Shown: positions 17,542-26,307, counted from the stretch's first letter. The stretch is 36,561 bases of DNA from JABEVB01 sp049965775 (GCA_049965775.1 JBMFVX010000013.1:1-36561), one strand, 5' to 3'. Translations and numbers: made by a program. Notes: generated by a model from the letters alone, not told the origin.

Positions 17542-17605
17542 AGTCTTTGGCCTTTTTGTTGCCGGCGGCCCGCACGGGCGAGCCTGCCATTATCCTGCGA
17601 AACTC

Positions 17606-17896
17606 TTAATAAACCTCAATCTTGTCGTTTTCGTGCACCTGCACAATGGCCTTCTTCCAATCAGAAGTCGTCTTTTCGCCCTTGCGGGTGCGCCGCGGCT
17701 TGCCGGGCACCACCACGGTGCGAACCTCCACCACATGCACCTTGTAAATTTCTTCGATGGCCTTTTTGATCTGCTGTTTGTCAGCACGATCATCCACCTC
17801 AAAGGTGTAAGTGTTTTTATGGGTGCCCAAGAACACGCTCTTTTCCGATACGATCGGGCGTTTGAGCACATCGGTTGTTTCAAGTTGTATGGCCAT
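17606..17896 (-). CDS. rplW: 50S ribosomal protein L23
   Basis: L23 lies at the tunnel exit and is a docking point for trigger factor and SRP. The 96-residue product has the blocks DVLKRPIVSEKSVFL, YTFEVDDRADKQQIKKAIEE and KVHVVEVRTVVVPGKPRRTR. The length is normal. AGGAA precedes the ATG. It follows rplD after only 29 nt, the tightest non-overlapping gap in the ribosomal block. Confidence 0.97.
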   Translation of the reverse strand: MAIQLETTDVLKRPIVSEKSVFLGTHKNTYTFEVDDRADKQQIKKAIEEIYKVHVVEVRTVVVPGKPRRTRKGEKTTSDWKKAIVQVHENDKIEVY

Positions 17897-17925
17897 GACC
17901 GGTTCCTGTTCTATCCGTTCAACAA

Positions 17926-18576
17926 TTAATTGCCAGCCGCCGCACGACCCGGCTTGGCGGTTTTAAGCACTCCGTCGAGAGCGCTGGGCGTCATGATAAG
18001 CGTGCGAACATTTAAAATATCGGAAGCGTTGATTTCTGCGGTGGGTTTGATGCTAGCCTTGGGCAAGTTGCGGGCCGCTGTATGAAAGTTGCGATCGAGG
18101 CCGTCGGTGGCGATCAGCACGGTGCGATCTACCTGCAGCGCCTTAAGCATACCGGCCACAGCTTTGGTTTTGGGCGGCAAAGCAACCGCCAGATTATCAA
18201 CGAGTTTGATGTTGTTGGAGAGTATTTTGGAGAGAATCGCATTGTTGCGGGCCAGTCGGCGCTGGCGAAGGGGCATGTCCTGCCGGAAGTCGCGGGGGCG
18301 CTTGGCAAACGCCATGCCGCCGCCCTTCATCACGTTGGTGCGAATATTGCCGCGGCGGGCGTTGCCGGTGTGCTTCTGGGCATAGAGCTTTTTGGTTGAA
18401 CCTTCCACATCGCCGCGGCCTTTGGTTTGCACGGTGCCCTGGCGTTTGTTGGCATGGTACATCACCAGCGCCTGCTTAAGCAGGGCTGGCCGAAGCTTGC
18501 CGCCCAGCAGATTTTCATCCACTGAGAACTTTGTCACTTCCTGACCGGTCTGGTTGTAAACTGGAACTTCTATCAT
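17926..18576 (-). CDS. rplD: 50S ribosomal protein L4
   Basis: L4 binds 23S rRNA and lines the exit tunnel; in Escherichia coli it also represses the S10 operon. The ATG at 18576 gives 216 residues beginning MIEVPVYNQTGQEVTKFSVD, with GGA about 8 nt upstream. An in-frame TTG five codons earlier is less likely. The extended tunnel loop is seen in KRQGTVQTKGRGDVEGSTKK and HTGNARRGNIRTNVMKGGGM, then AFAKRPRDFRQDMPLRQRRL. The C-terminal domain carries LKALQVDRTVLIATDG and SDILNVRTLIMT. Confidence 0.97.
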   Translation of the reverse strand: MIEVPVYNQTGQEVTKFSVDENLLGGKLRPALLKQALVMYHANKRQGTVQTKGRGDVEGSTKKLYAQKHTGNARRGNIRTNVMKGGGMAFAKRPRDFRQDMPLRQRRLARNNAILSKILSNNIKLVDNLAVALPPKTKAVAGMLKALQVDRTVLIATDGLDRNFHTAARNLPKASIKPTAEINASDILNVRTLIMTPSALDGVLKTAKPGRAAAGN

Positions 18577-18672
18577 GATTTTTTCCAGCAATCCTGTTCT
18601 AGGTACTTAAACTCACTTACCCGCGACCAGCCGCAGCCGACCGCACATTAATACTTTTGTTACGCCGGCCGA

Positions 18673-19368
18673 TCAGGCGGCATCATGCCTGGGCGGCACG
18701 GCCTTGGCCTTGCGCACAAACACCACTTCACCATTGGCTCCGGGGACGGTTCCCTTAATCAGGAGCAAATGCTTTTCTTTATCCACCCCGACCAATGCGA
18801 GGTTGCGGGCTGTGACCTGCTCCACACCCAGGTGGCCGGCCATTTTTTTACCCTTTTTAATCGCACGACCGTGACCACGAGTGCCCTGGCCGCCGCCGAT
18901 GGACCCTGGCGAACGGTGCTTACGCTCGGTACCGTGCGAACCGGGCTGGCCGCCGAAGTTCCAGCGTTTCATAACGCCCTGAAATCCTTTGCCCTTGCTC
19001 GTGCCCACTACGTCCACCAATTTGATGGCATCAAACAGCGAAACATCCACGGTTGAACCCGCCGCAACGACAGGCTTGGCTTCGAGCCGCACTTCACGGA
19101 AAAACCGCTTGGTGCTGGTTTGTCCCGTCTTTTTGCAGTGCCCGACAATAGGCTTGGTGCTGCGACGGTCTTTAACATCTTCAAAGCCGAGCTGAACGGC
19201 GTTGTAGCCGTCTTTGCCGTCTTCGGTCTTGATTTGCGTAATTACACAGGGGCCGGCCTGTACAACCGTGACGGGCACAATAGTGCCGGACGGATCATAC
19301 ACACGGGTCATGCCGACCTTGCGGCCAAGAAGCGCCGCAAATACAGAACCATTACCATTTTCGCTCAT
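18673..19368 (-). CDS. rplC: 50S ribosomal protein L3
   Basis: L3 begins large-subunit assembly and has an arm reaching the peptidyl transferase centre. The 231-residue product starts with a short extra segment before [20 protein letters not shown]. The arm region shows [20 protein letters not shown], then [25 protein letters not shown] lies upstream of the ATG. Its stop codon lies inside a small hairpin (18674-18691). A 227-nt gap separates it from rpsJ. Confidence 0.97.
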   Translation of the reverse strand: MSENGNGSVFAALLGRKVGMTRVYDPSGTIVPVTVVQAGPCVITQIKTEDGKDGYNAVQLGFEDVKDRRSTKPIVGHCKKTGQTSTKRFFREVRLEAKPVVAAGSTVDVSLFDAIKLVDVVGTSKGKGFQGVMKRWNFGGQPGSHGTERKHRSPGSIGGGQGTRGHGRAIKKGKKMAGHLGVEQVTARNLALVGVDKEKHLLLIKGTVPGANGEVVFVRKAKAVPPRHDAA

Positions 19369-19376
19369 GGCATACC

Positions 19377-19499
19377 TCAGCCGTCGTCTGGCCTCTTCGG
19401 GAACCCGTTTTCCGCAAGCGTATGCGGTGTCAGGTTCTCCCGGATATCCCGTCCGGCCTTATACAGCCGGCTTGGCGAGATGGGATTGTCAGCAGCCAT
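19377..19499 (-). CDS. possible 40-codon small ORF between rpsJ and rplC
   Basis: On the minus strand an ATG at 19499 opens a 40-codon frame that begins [20 protein letters not shown]. It ends in a TGA that overlaps the start of the GAGGT ribosome binding site of rplC, an arrangement that could couple the two. No clear Shine-Dalgarno sequence precedes it and it resembles no ribosomal protein I know. A frame of this length can arise by chance in GC-rich sequence. Confidence 0.18.
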   Translation of the reverse strand: MAADNPISPSRLYKAGRDIRENLTPHTLAENGFPKRPDDG

Positions 19500-19595
19500 T
19501 ACACAGGCCACTTCACAACCCACCCGGGATCACTCAGGTGGCGCCGAACGACGGAAAAACCAACGTTCATGCCTCGTAAACCGCCCAGCGGCAGC

Positions 19596-19919
19596 TTACG
19601 CCTTAATTTTCACGAAGACACCCGCCGGAACCACCAGGCGGTTGAGCGCCTCCATGGTGCGGGGGTTGGCTTCGAGAATGTCTATAATCCGCTTATGGGT
19701 GCGGATTTCAAACTGTTCGCGGCTCTTTTTGTCAATATGCGGTGAGCGCAAAACAGTAAACCTTTCAATACGAGTCGGAATCGGAATCGGCCCGAGCACC
19801 TTGGCGCTGGTGCGCTTGGCATTGTCAACAATTTCCTTGGCCGAGGCATCGAGCGCACGATGATCATACGCTTCCATTCTTATGCGGATTCGGTCATGTT
19901 GATGTTGGGCCGTTGCCAT
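19596..19919 (-). CDS. rpsJ: 30S ribosomal protein S10
   Basis: S10 is a head protein of the small subunit and also the NusE transcription antitermination factor. The 107-residue product contains [40 protein letters not shown] and the typical block [20 protein letters not shown]. The length is normal. AGGA lies upstream of the ATG. It is the first gene of the ribosomal block. No tuf, fusA, rpsG or rpsL lies upstream; a strong promoter does. Confidence 0.98.
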   Translation of the reverse strand: MATAQHQHDRIRIRMEAYDHRALDASAKEIVDNAKRTSAKVLGPIPIPTRIERFTVLRSPHIDKKSREQFEIRTHKRIIDILEANPRTMEALNRLVVPAGVFVKIKA

Positions 19920-20155
19920 GATTCACATCTTCCTGTTTACCTTCGCCCCTGATTTCAGGAGCGATGATCATACTTAATCGTCCGTTCTTCGTTCTCGGTG
20001 GCTCCTTACAGAGCGTCACCAATCGGCCGCATGGGGCCGCCGCTGCTCCAGCACCGCAAATAGTTCGGTATAGCGAGGGAAAACCCCGGCCAAAACCCCG
20101 ACTTTGCCTGCCGCCAGCCCCACCTACGCGCATCCTGCCGCAGGCAAGACCAAGT

Positions 20156-20183
20156 ATCATAACGAAACGGCTTGAGTTGTCAA
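20156..20183 (-). promoter_or_regulatory. near-consensus promoter of the ribosomal block
   Basis: On the minus strand a perfect -35 TTGACA (20178-20183) is followed after 16 nt by TATGAT (20156-20161). Transcription would start near 20149 and run into rpsJ. This leaves an untranslated leader of about 230 nt (19920-20149) with GC-rich inverted repeats such as cctgc/gcagg at its 5' end and ggcc/ggcc near the middle. A leader this long could hold feedback control, as in the Escherichia coli S10 leader, but I cannot identify a known L4-binding structure. Confidence 0.7.
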
Positions 20184-20510
20184 ATGAATGATGATGAAAA
20201 TTTACGCCTCGGCATAACCCTCGCAAAATACCGCCGTTATACCGACGCTCAAGGGCTCCAGCCTTTAATAGAAATGCACACCAGCCTCTCCACAAACTAA
20301 TGCCTGAGCTGGGGCCAAGAAGCCAAAAAACGGCCCAACAACGCCCATATCCCACCTTAATCAGTTTTTCAACCCGATTGCTATTTGATATTTATGGCAC
20401 ATTGCGGCAAGCTATCAGCAATTGTCGGCTTGGCATTCGGCGGGCGTGCCACGGCGACTTGTGCGGGCAGCACGACAATTTCCCGCGGCAAACCCAACGG
20501 GTATTCATCC

Positions 20511-21779
20511 ATGAAAATCAGCCCCCTGATGACGATTTCGCTGGCAGCATTACGCCGATCACTCTTCTTACTTGGAGTGGTCGCGACTGCTTTTGGGGCA
20601 ACAGCCCCCGGCTTCGCCGCAACCAGTACCAACGCGGAAACCCAAAATGACTCGACCCTTTCGCTGCAGCAGGCATTAAACGACCTTGCATCGCAACGCT
20701 ATGCCCAGCGGCAGGCCGCCAGCCAAGCTGTTGAAAAGGCATTGGCAAAGCAGATGCAGGATATGCTCAATGCCGCAGGGCCCGAGCGTCAGGCCCGCAT
20801 TCGCAAATTACTCGACTTCAATATCAATCTTTCACGCTGGGCCAAGGCAATTATGCACATGCCGCCCAGCCAGCAGCAGGCCATGCTCCAATGGGGCCTT
20901 CAGCCCAACGTTCTCCGCTGGGTTGGCCGGGCATTTTCAAGCAAACCGACCGAGCGCGCCGCAGCCACCCATCCTCTGGCAAATATACCCGGGCCGCACA
21001 GCGACTGGATTTTGGAAAAGCTGCTGGCCGACAGCCATCGGCAAGTGTACCTAAACGCGATGGATGCACTATGGGATCGCAAACCTACCGCCGAAATGGT
21101 GCGCACCCTCTGGCGCCGCGCCGTGCTATTGGGCATTACGCCCATGCCCATGAACACCGGCCCCATGGCGGTGGTTAATTTCCGCGGGCAACACATCACG
21201 CTGCAACCCATGGTCAATTTCTGGATGCAAATACAGGATGGCCCCCTGGCTGCTCGCGAATTGGTGCATTGGCATCCAAAAAAGCTCGCGACCCTCATTG
21301 TGTCCTATCTCAAAAAAATCGCCCTTGAAAAACCCGGGTTCAACCAGGCCATGCCCAATGTCCTGGCAACGCCATCCAATCTGCAGGCACGCAGCTTTCA
21401 GCAGTTGTTTTTGCTGTACAAGCCCAAGGAGGCGGTGCCGTATCTTTTGCGGCTCGTACATCAAAACGCCTATCAGAACGTCAACTTTTCTTTTAACAAC
21501 AAGCCACAACACTGGAGCAACCGCACCGAACCGCTGTATCTGCTCACCATCATGGCCGGCTGGAAGCCCGCACAATGCAACTTGCACATCGGCACGCTTT
21601 ATGGCGGCATATGGATTACCCGAACGCTTAAGCAGGAAGATGATGCAATCAAGAAAATAACCGCATGGTTCAAGGCGCACGGCCAAACCGCCGCGCCCGA
21701 TGCAACCCAAACCCGCCCCCTCAACAAACCGCCCTTTGTGGTGCACGGTGCCACACTGCCGGCATCGCAGTCTCATTGA
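20511..21779 (+). CDS. exported protein of unknown function
   Basis: The ATG at 20511 gives 422 residues with a good Sec signal peptide: charged start (MKISPLMTISLAALRRS), a hydrophobic core (LFLLGVVATAFGA) and a likely signal peptidase site after GFAA. An in-frame start at 20385 would bury this signal and is less likely. The mature part begins with a Gln/Ala-rich helical region (LQQALNDLASQRYAQRQAAS), which could be HEAT-like or coiled coil, and continues as a mixed domain with many Trp and His. I recognise no catalytic motif or named family. It is transcribed away from rpsJ and ends before the terminator of glyS. Confidence 0.75.
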   Translation: MKISPLMTISLAALRRSLFLLGVVATAFGATAPGFAATSTNAETQNDSTLSLQQALNDLASQRYAQRQAASQAVEKALAKQMQDMLNAAGPERQARIRKLLDFNINLSRWAKAIMHMPPSQQQAMLQWGLQPNVLRWVGRAFSSKPTERAAATHPLANIPGPHSDWILEKLLADSHRQVYLNAMDALWDRKPTAEMVRTLWRRAVLLGITPMPMNTGPMAVVNFRGQHITLQPMVNFWMQIQDGPLAARELVHWHPKKLATLIVSYLKKIALEKPGFNQAMPNVLATPSNLQARSFQQLFLLYKPKEAVPYLLRLVHQNAYQNVNFSFNNKPQHWSNRTEPLYLLTIMAGWKPAQCNLHIGTLYGGIWITRTLKQEDDAIKKITAWFKAHGQTAAPDATQTRPLNKPPFVVHGATLPASQSH

Positions 21780-21945
21780 AGCCACTGGCAATCGCTTCCC
21801 CCAACGCAGTGACGTCACAGCACGCCATGCCTTGTTTTTTGCAAGTGTCAAAGGGCGCACAAACCGTATAGGCCTGTTTCGTATGTGAAATCAATCACAG
21901 ACTTTGTAAAGCGACACAAGGTATTCGAGGGGTTCGAAATGGTAT

Positions 21946-21985
21946 AAAAAAACCAGGCTGGCGGCCCGAAGGAACGCCAGCCTGG
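21946..21985 (-). terminator. intrinsic terminator of glyS
   Basis: A perfect 11-bp stem (ccaggctggcg at 21953-21963 and its complement at 21975-21985) with an 11-nt loop is followed on the minus strand by seven T residues (21946-21952). It lies about 190 nt after the glyS stop codon. On the plus strand the stem is followed by a purine-rich gagaga tract and not by T, so it is oriented for glyS. The rest of 21780-22173 holds no gene that I can see. Confidence 0.85.
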
Positions 21986-22173
21986 GGAGGGAGAGAGAGA
22001 GCAAGATCGTTTAATCAGTTCATTTGAACTGATGCAATTCTAACCTACGCTATATGTATCGTACCATTGATTTAAATTTCTGCAACATTTTTGATTTCCT
22101 AATATTTTAGCTTGTTCCCCGCCTATTATCGGCCATCTGACTTATTATAGCCCAACAATTTGTTAAGGCAAGG

Positions 22174-23835
22174 TTAAATCTCCATCTTTTCCGCCAAAAA
22201 ATTTCGCACCTGCCCCAATGCCACCCGTTCTTGCTGCAGTGTATCGCGGTATCGCACCGTTAGAGTCTGATCGGCGAGGGTTTGAGTATCTATCGTAAAG
22301 CAAAATGGGGTGCCCGCCTCATCCATGCGGGCATAGCGCTTGCCGATGTTCTGCTTGATATCGAGCTGTACGTTCCATGTTTTTCGCAAATCGTGGTACA
22401 GGTTCGTGGCAATTTCCGGCATGCCTTCTTTGTCAACCAGCGGGAAAATGCCGGCTTTGATGGGCGCCATCCGCGGATGAAACTTCATGACCACCCCGCT
22501 GGGCCGGCCCGGATCTTCCGTATACGCCTCGCACAGCAGAGCGAGCGTGCCGCGATCGGCTCCGGCCGACGGCTCAATAACATGCGGGAAGTAACGCTCA
22601 TTGGCTTCCTGATCGAAATACTTGAGTTTATCGCCAAGGCCCGAAAACTGCGCATGCTGCCTCAGGTCAAAATCGGTCCGATGAGCCACGCCTTCCAACT
22701 CGCCGAAGCCGGGGTCCGTAAACGGAAACTTGTACTCAATGTCGCTGGTGCCGGCGCCTTCCTTTGCGTAATGGGCGAGTTCATCGCGATCGTGCTCGCG
22801 AAGTTGCAGGTTGCTGCCGGCAAGACCAATGCTCTGCCACCACTTAAAGCGGGTGTCGCGCCAAAACTGGTACCACTCGACGGCGGTTTTGGGATGAATA
22901 AAAAATTCGATCTCCATTTGCTCGAACTCGCGCGACCGAAACGTAAAGTTCCGCGGCGTTACCTCATTGCGAAACGCCTTGCCGATTTGAGCAATGCCAA
23001 ATGGCACTTTCACGCGGCTGGTATCGGTAACGTTGCGAAAGTTGGCAAAAATACCCTGGGCGGTTTCAGGCCGCAGGTACGCCATCGAATCGTCGTTCTG
23101 CACCGCCCCCACAAACGTTTGAAACATAAGATTGAACTGCCGCGGCTCGGTGAGCGAGCCTTTCTTCTGCGTGAACGGAGATGGCACCAGGGCCGCACTG
23201 CTCTTAAGCAGCGCCCCCGGCACGGCCGCAATAGTTGCCCAATGCTCCTCATTGCTTCGGCCATCGGTAAGTCGCAAATGTGTTTGCCATTCCGACGGAT
23301 TTTTGTAAGGGGCGCCGGCCTCTTTCAGCAGTTTTTTGCCCTGGCTTTGCAGGTATTCCGTTGCCTCTCCGGAGGATGCCGCCACCACCGTAAGCACGGG
23401 CGCTAACCCGTCGGCAATAGCTTGCGGTAACGCGGCGGCGGCCTTGGCTTCATCAGGCTCGTTGGCGGGCAGTACAAACAGGCCAAAAAGCTGGTCCGCG
23501 CGGAACCGCTGCTTGGTTTCGCGGTCGTCTACCATCGGATCGTTAAAGCCGGTGGCATGGCCCGATGCTTCCCACACGCGGCGGTTCATAATAATGGTGC
23601 AATCCAGCCCGACCATTTCAATCGGATGGCCATCGGGGCCGACGGGCGGACAGCGAACAATATCCTGCCACCATGCATCTTTTAAGTTGCGCTTCAACTC
23701 CACACCCAGCGGGCCGTAGTCCCAAAAGCCATTGATACCGCCATAAATTTCGGATGATTGAAATATAAATCCGCGCCGCCGGCATAGCGCCACCAGCTTA
23801 TCCATCTTGCTTGTAACGACCGGTTTATCGGCCAT
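22174..23835 (-). CDS. glyS: glycyl-tRNA synthetase, alpha2 class II form
   Basis: This enzyme charges tRNA-Gly in the cytoplasm. The 553-residue single chain is the homodimeric type and not the separate alpha/beta form. Motif 1 context is DYGPLGVELKRNLKDAWW. The catalytic core has MAYLRPETAQGIFANF, motif 2 around residues 288-312 (FRNEVTPRNFTFRSREFEQM), and motif 3 near PSAGADRGTLALLCEA. The anticodon-binding domain follows motif 3, with IKAGIFPLVDKEGMPEIA and DEAGTPFCFTIDTQTL. A long insertion (about residues 125-225) lies between motifs 1 and 2. AAGGAA precedes the ATG. Confidence 0.97.
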   Translation of the reverse strand: MADKPVVTSKMDKLVALCRRRGFIFQSSEIYGGINGFWDYGPLGVELKRNLKDAWWQDIVRCPPVGPDGHPIEMVGLDCTIIMNRRVWEASGHATGFNDPMVDDRETKQRFRADQLFGLFVLPANEPDEAKAAAALPQAIADGLAPVLTVVAASSGEATEYLQSQGKKLLKEAGAPYKNPSEWQTHLRLTDGRSNEEHWATIAAVPGALLKSSAALVPSPFTQKKGSLTEPRQFNLMFQTFVGAVQNDDSMAYLRPETAQGIFANFRNVTDTSRVKVPFGIAQIGKAFRNEVTPRNFTFRSREFEQMEIEFFIHPKTAVEWYQFWRDTRFKWWQSIGLAGSNLQLREHDRDELAHYAKEGAGTSDIEYKFPFTDPGFGELEGVAHRTDFDLRQHAQFSGLGDKLKYFDQEANERYFPHVIEPSAGADRGTLALLCEAYTEDPGRPSGVVMKFHPRMAPIKAGIFPLVDKEGMPEIATNLYHDLRKTWNVQLDIKQNIGKRYARMDEAGTPFCFTIDTQTLADQTLTVRYRDTLQQERVALGQVRNFLAEKMEI

Positions 23836-23974
23836 GAATGTGTTCCTTCCTCAGCCAGCGGCCAGCAACAGAGTGTCATGTATAGGGTGTTGGGCAAGCC
23901 CGCCACAACCCGCGTAAAAAGCTCACACCTGTCTTTTTAAATCGGCTTGCTTGTCAGGTTGCGCGTTGCAGAGC

Positions 23975-24033
23975 AATCTCAAATTTCAAATCTCAAATCT
24001 ATAATCTCAATTTGAAATCTCAAATCTCAAATC
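23975..24033. repeat. tctcaaa-type repeat array A
   Basis: A run of units close to tctcaaa and tttcaaa, with a 7-nt period at its right end, fills the gap between nuoH and glyS. A 21-nt segment at 24013-24033 is identical to one at 25589-25609 before the four-helix-bundle gene. The units are contiguous without unique spacers, so this is not a CRISPR array. Confidence 0.8.
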
Positions 24034-24037
24034 GCCC

Positions 24038-25330
24038 CTACGCCCCGGCTGCGGCGGCATCCGCCGGTTTGGGCTGCGGATTGTAGCGACTACCGATAAC
24101 GGCCATACGCTTGTTCACCTCGCCCGGGGCTTGCTTACGCAGTTTGCCCGCCAGCAGAACACCGGCAAACAACAACACATTGCCCAAAAGCAGCCAGCCG
24201 CGATGTTCTATAATGCCGCGCTGCTTAAGTTCGACAAAAAGCGCCGCCATCAAAAACGTGCCCAGCGACAGCGGTATCATGCCGCGCCATGCAAGGTTCA
24301 TAAGCTGATCAAACCGAAACCGCGGCAGCGTCCAGCGAATCCACATGTAAAAGAACAAGAAGCCCACGACCTTCGCCCAGAACACTACAAACTTCAGCAG
24401 CACTCCACCCCAGCCCGCAACCGCCGGCTGCGAGCCATGATAAATAAGCTTATCAAGCCAGGGCAGATGCCACCCGCCCAAAAACAGCGCTACCGCCACC
24501 GCCGAGCCGGTAATCATCGAAGAATATTCAGCCAGAAAGAACAGCGCAAACTTCATCGAAGAATATTCGGTATGGTAGCCGCCCACCAGTTCCGATTCGC
24601 ACTCGGCCAGGTCAAACGGCAGCCGATTGGCCTCGGCAAATATGCACGTGATAAACAGGAAAAACGCCACCGGCTGCATAAACACATTCCACGCCGGCAC
24701 AAAAGACAAGCTCGAAAAATAACTCGCCTGATCACCTGTAATGCTGCTGAGCTTAAGCGTGCCGGCAACCACCGCCACCGACATCAGCGAAAGCGCCAAT
24801 GGAATTTCGTAGCTCACCATTTGAGCCGTCGCCCGCATGCCGCCCAGAAAACTATATTTGCTGCCCGAAGCCCAGCCGCCCAGCACCACGCCGTAGACGC
24901 CCAGGCTTGCCGCCGCCAGCACAAACAGCACGCCAATATTAGGATTGGCCACCATCACCGCAATATTATGCGGAAACGCCCAGCCGCCGATAAATGGTAT
25001 CCACTCCGGCAGCTTGGTGCCGGCGGCCAGAAAACCGCCCCACGGTATAACCGCAAAGCCGCACAGCGCCGGGGTAATAATGACGATCGGAGCCAGCATA
25101 AACAGCCAGCGGTCGGCATTGGCCGGTATAAACTCCTCTTTAAGGATGAACTTTACACCGTCGGCGATAGGCTGCAGCAGCCCCTGGGGCCCGACGCGAT
25201 TGGGACCGATGCGGTCTTGAATCCATGAGGCGGTTTTGCGTTCAAGCAAAATGAGATACGCCACCAGGCCCAAAATCACATGAAAAACCACCACGGCAAA
25301 CACCAGGTGAGCAATAAATATTCCGACCAT
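24038..25330 (-). CDS. nuoH: NADH-quinone oxidoreductase subunit H
   Basis: NuoH is the membrane subunit of complex I that helps form the quinone site and joins the peripheral arm. Family blocks are LILLERKTASWIQDRIGPNR, VGPQGLLQPIADGVK, the central RATAQMVSYEIPLALSL and the acidic loop FAEANRLPFDLAECESELVG, then GYHTEYSSMKFALFFLAEY. The ATG at 25330 gives 430 residues, with GGAG 9 nt upstream. This is longer than the usual 320-350 because of an extended loop and a C-terminal tail. No other complex I gene lies next to it: glyS follows and a four-helix-bundle gene lies on the other side. Confidence 0.95.
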   Translation of the reverse strand: MVGIFIAHLVFAVVVFHVILGLVAYLILLERKTASWIQDRIGPNRVGPQGLLQPIADGVKFILKEEFIPANADRWLFMLAPIVIITPALCGFAVIPWGGFLAAGTKLPEWIPFIGGWAFPHNIAVMVANPNIGVLFVLAAASLGVYGVVLGGWASGSKYSFLGGMRATAQMVSYEIPLALSLMSVAVVAGTLKLSSITGDQASYFSSLSFVPAWNVFMQPVAFFLFITCIFAEANRLPFDLAECESELVGGYHTEYSSMKFALFFLAEYSSMITGSAVAVALFLGGWHLPWLDKLIYHGSQPAVAGWGGVLLKFVVFWAKVVGFLFFYMWIRWTLPRFRFDQLMNLAWRGMIPLSLGTFLMAALFVELKQRGIIEHRGWLLLGNVLLFAGVLLAGKLRKQAPGEVNKRMAVIGSRYNPQPKPADAAAAGA

Positions 25331-25743
25331 GCAAGCCAACTCCGGTAAGGCCCCTTGTTAAGGCCCCTATCTTATACATTCACCGCCGGCATACAAGCGA
25401 AACAGGCCGCCCAAAGTCGCCGAACCCAAAAGTTCAACACTCGCCCTCGGCAACCTGGAATCTGAAATTGGATATTTAAAATCGGCAATCCGACCAATCT
25501 ACGATTTCACGTTCACGTTTTTGAGGGTTTTGATCTATGAACTTAAGCCATCCAACCCCCGCAAACCTTATTCTGACATCTTGAAATCTGAAATCTCAAA
25601 TCTCAAATCCTGAAATCTCCAATTGCCCCAAAAAAACCACTCACATTTTCCCACGTTATTTCGCCCACCAACCATCACTTGTCGCCGGCCGCTGCCTCGG
25701 CAACAATGAAGCAATAATCGCCCGCTTACGCATGGAGCAACCC
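25331..25743. other. gene-free spacer before the four-helix-bundle gene
   Basis: No credible gene was found in these 413 nt. It holds scattered degenerate repeat units (for example near 25459-25482) and the denser array at 25579-25622. The AT-rich stretch near 25500-25540 shows no convincing promoter for either flanking gene. Confidence 0.6.
25579..25622. repeat. tctcaaa-type repeat array B
   Basis: Units such as tctcaaa and tgaaatc run together here, 120 nt before the four-helix-bundle gene. The 26-nt stretch 25593-25618 is repeated exactly, in the same orientation, at 26550-26575 beyond that gene. The 21-nt stretch 25589-25609 matches array A. Confidence 0.85.
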
Positions 25744-26307
25744 ATGACCTACGAACGCTTTGAAGACTTGCCCGTCTGGCAGGCGGCAATACAACTCGCC
25801 GTGCAAGTGTACCAAACTACCGACGCAAGCTGGTTCGCCGGCAAGGGTGATTTGCGCAATCAGCTTCAGCGGGCCGCCCTTTCTGTCTCCAACAATATTG
25901 CCGAAGGTTTTGAGCGCGGCACCACGTCGGAACTGCTGATGTTTTTATATATCGCCCGTGGATCCGCCGGCGAAGTGCGCAGCGCCTGCCGCTTTTCCGC
26001 CGCCCTGCTCGGCCCCGCCGCCGGCCCGGCCCATGCCTCGCTCGCCGCCAACATAAACCAATGCGTCGCCGCAGCCGAACGCGTATCGCGCCAACTACGA
26101 GCTTGGGCGGCAAGCCTGCAAGACGGCGACATCACCGGCCAGCGCCACCTCACCAGTCAAAGCAAGCAGGACTATCAGATGGCCAAACGAGCCGCCGCGT
26201 TCAGCGCTCATGTGCACGAAGTAACCGACCAGGCTGTCGCCGCAGCCGTCCGCCGCAGTCAGGAGCTATCGCAGGCCGCACCGCCGAATAGCCCCAAGCC
26301 GCAATGA
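25744..26307 (+). CDS. four-helix-bundle protein (S23 / 23S rRNA intervening-sequence family)
   Basis: The product belongs to the TIGR02436-type four-helix-bundle family. That family was first found in rRNA intervening sequences and is related in fold to the accessory protein of diversity-generating retroelements. Hallmarks are the start YERFEDLPVWQAAIQLAVQV, then LRNQLQRAALSVSNNIAEGF and ERGTTSELLMFLYIARGSAG with EVRSA. The ATG at 25744 is preferred because GGAG lies 6 nt upstream; another ATG lies 12 nt earlier. The protein has 187 residues, longer than the usual 115-130, because of an Ala-rich helical C-terminal part. No reverse transcriptase or rRNA lies nearby. Its role is unknown; flanking direct repeats suggest it travels as a unit. 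Confidence 0.85.
   Translation: MTYERFEDLPVWQAAIQLAVQVYQTTDASWFAGKGDLRNQLQRAALSVSNNIAEGFERGTTSELLMFLYIARGSAGEVRSACRFSAALLGPAAGPAHASLAANINQCVAAAERVSRQLRAWAASLQDGDITGQRHLTSQSKQDYQMAKRAAAFSAHVHEVTDQAVAAAVRRSQELSQAAPPNSPKPQ

Noticed and set aside
24131..25228. 365-codon plus-strand frame opposite nuoH
   Set aside because: It is very rich in Arg, His and Gln, as expected for the antisense of a membrane protein gene, and nuoH on the other strand is certain.
25744..26307. Accessory gene of a diversity-generating retroelement
   Set aside because: The fold family is related, but there is no reverse transcriptase, template repeat or variable target gene in the window.
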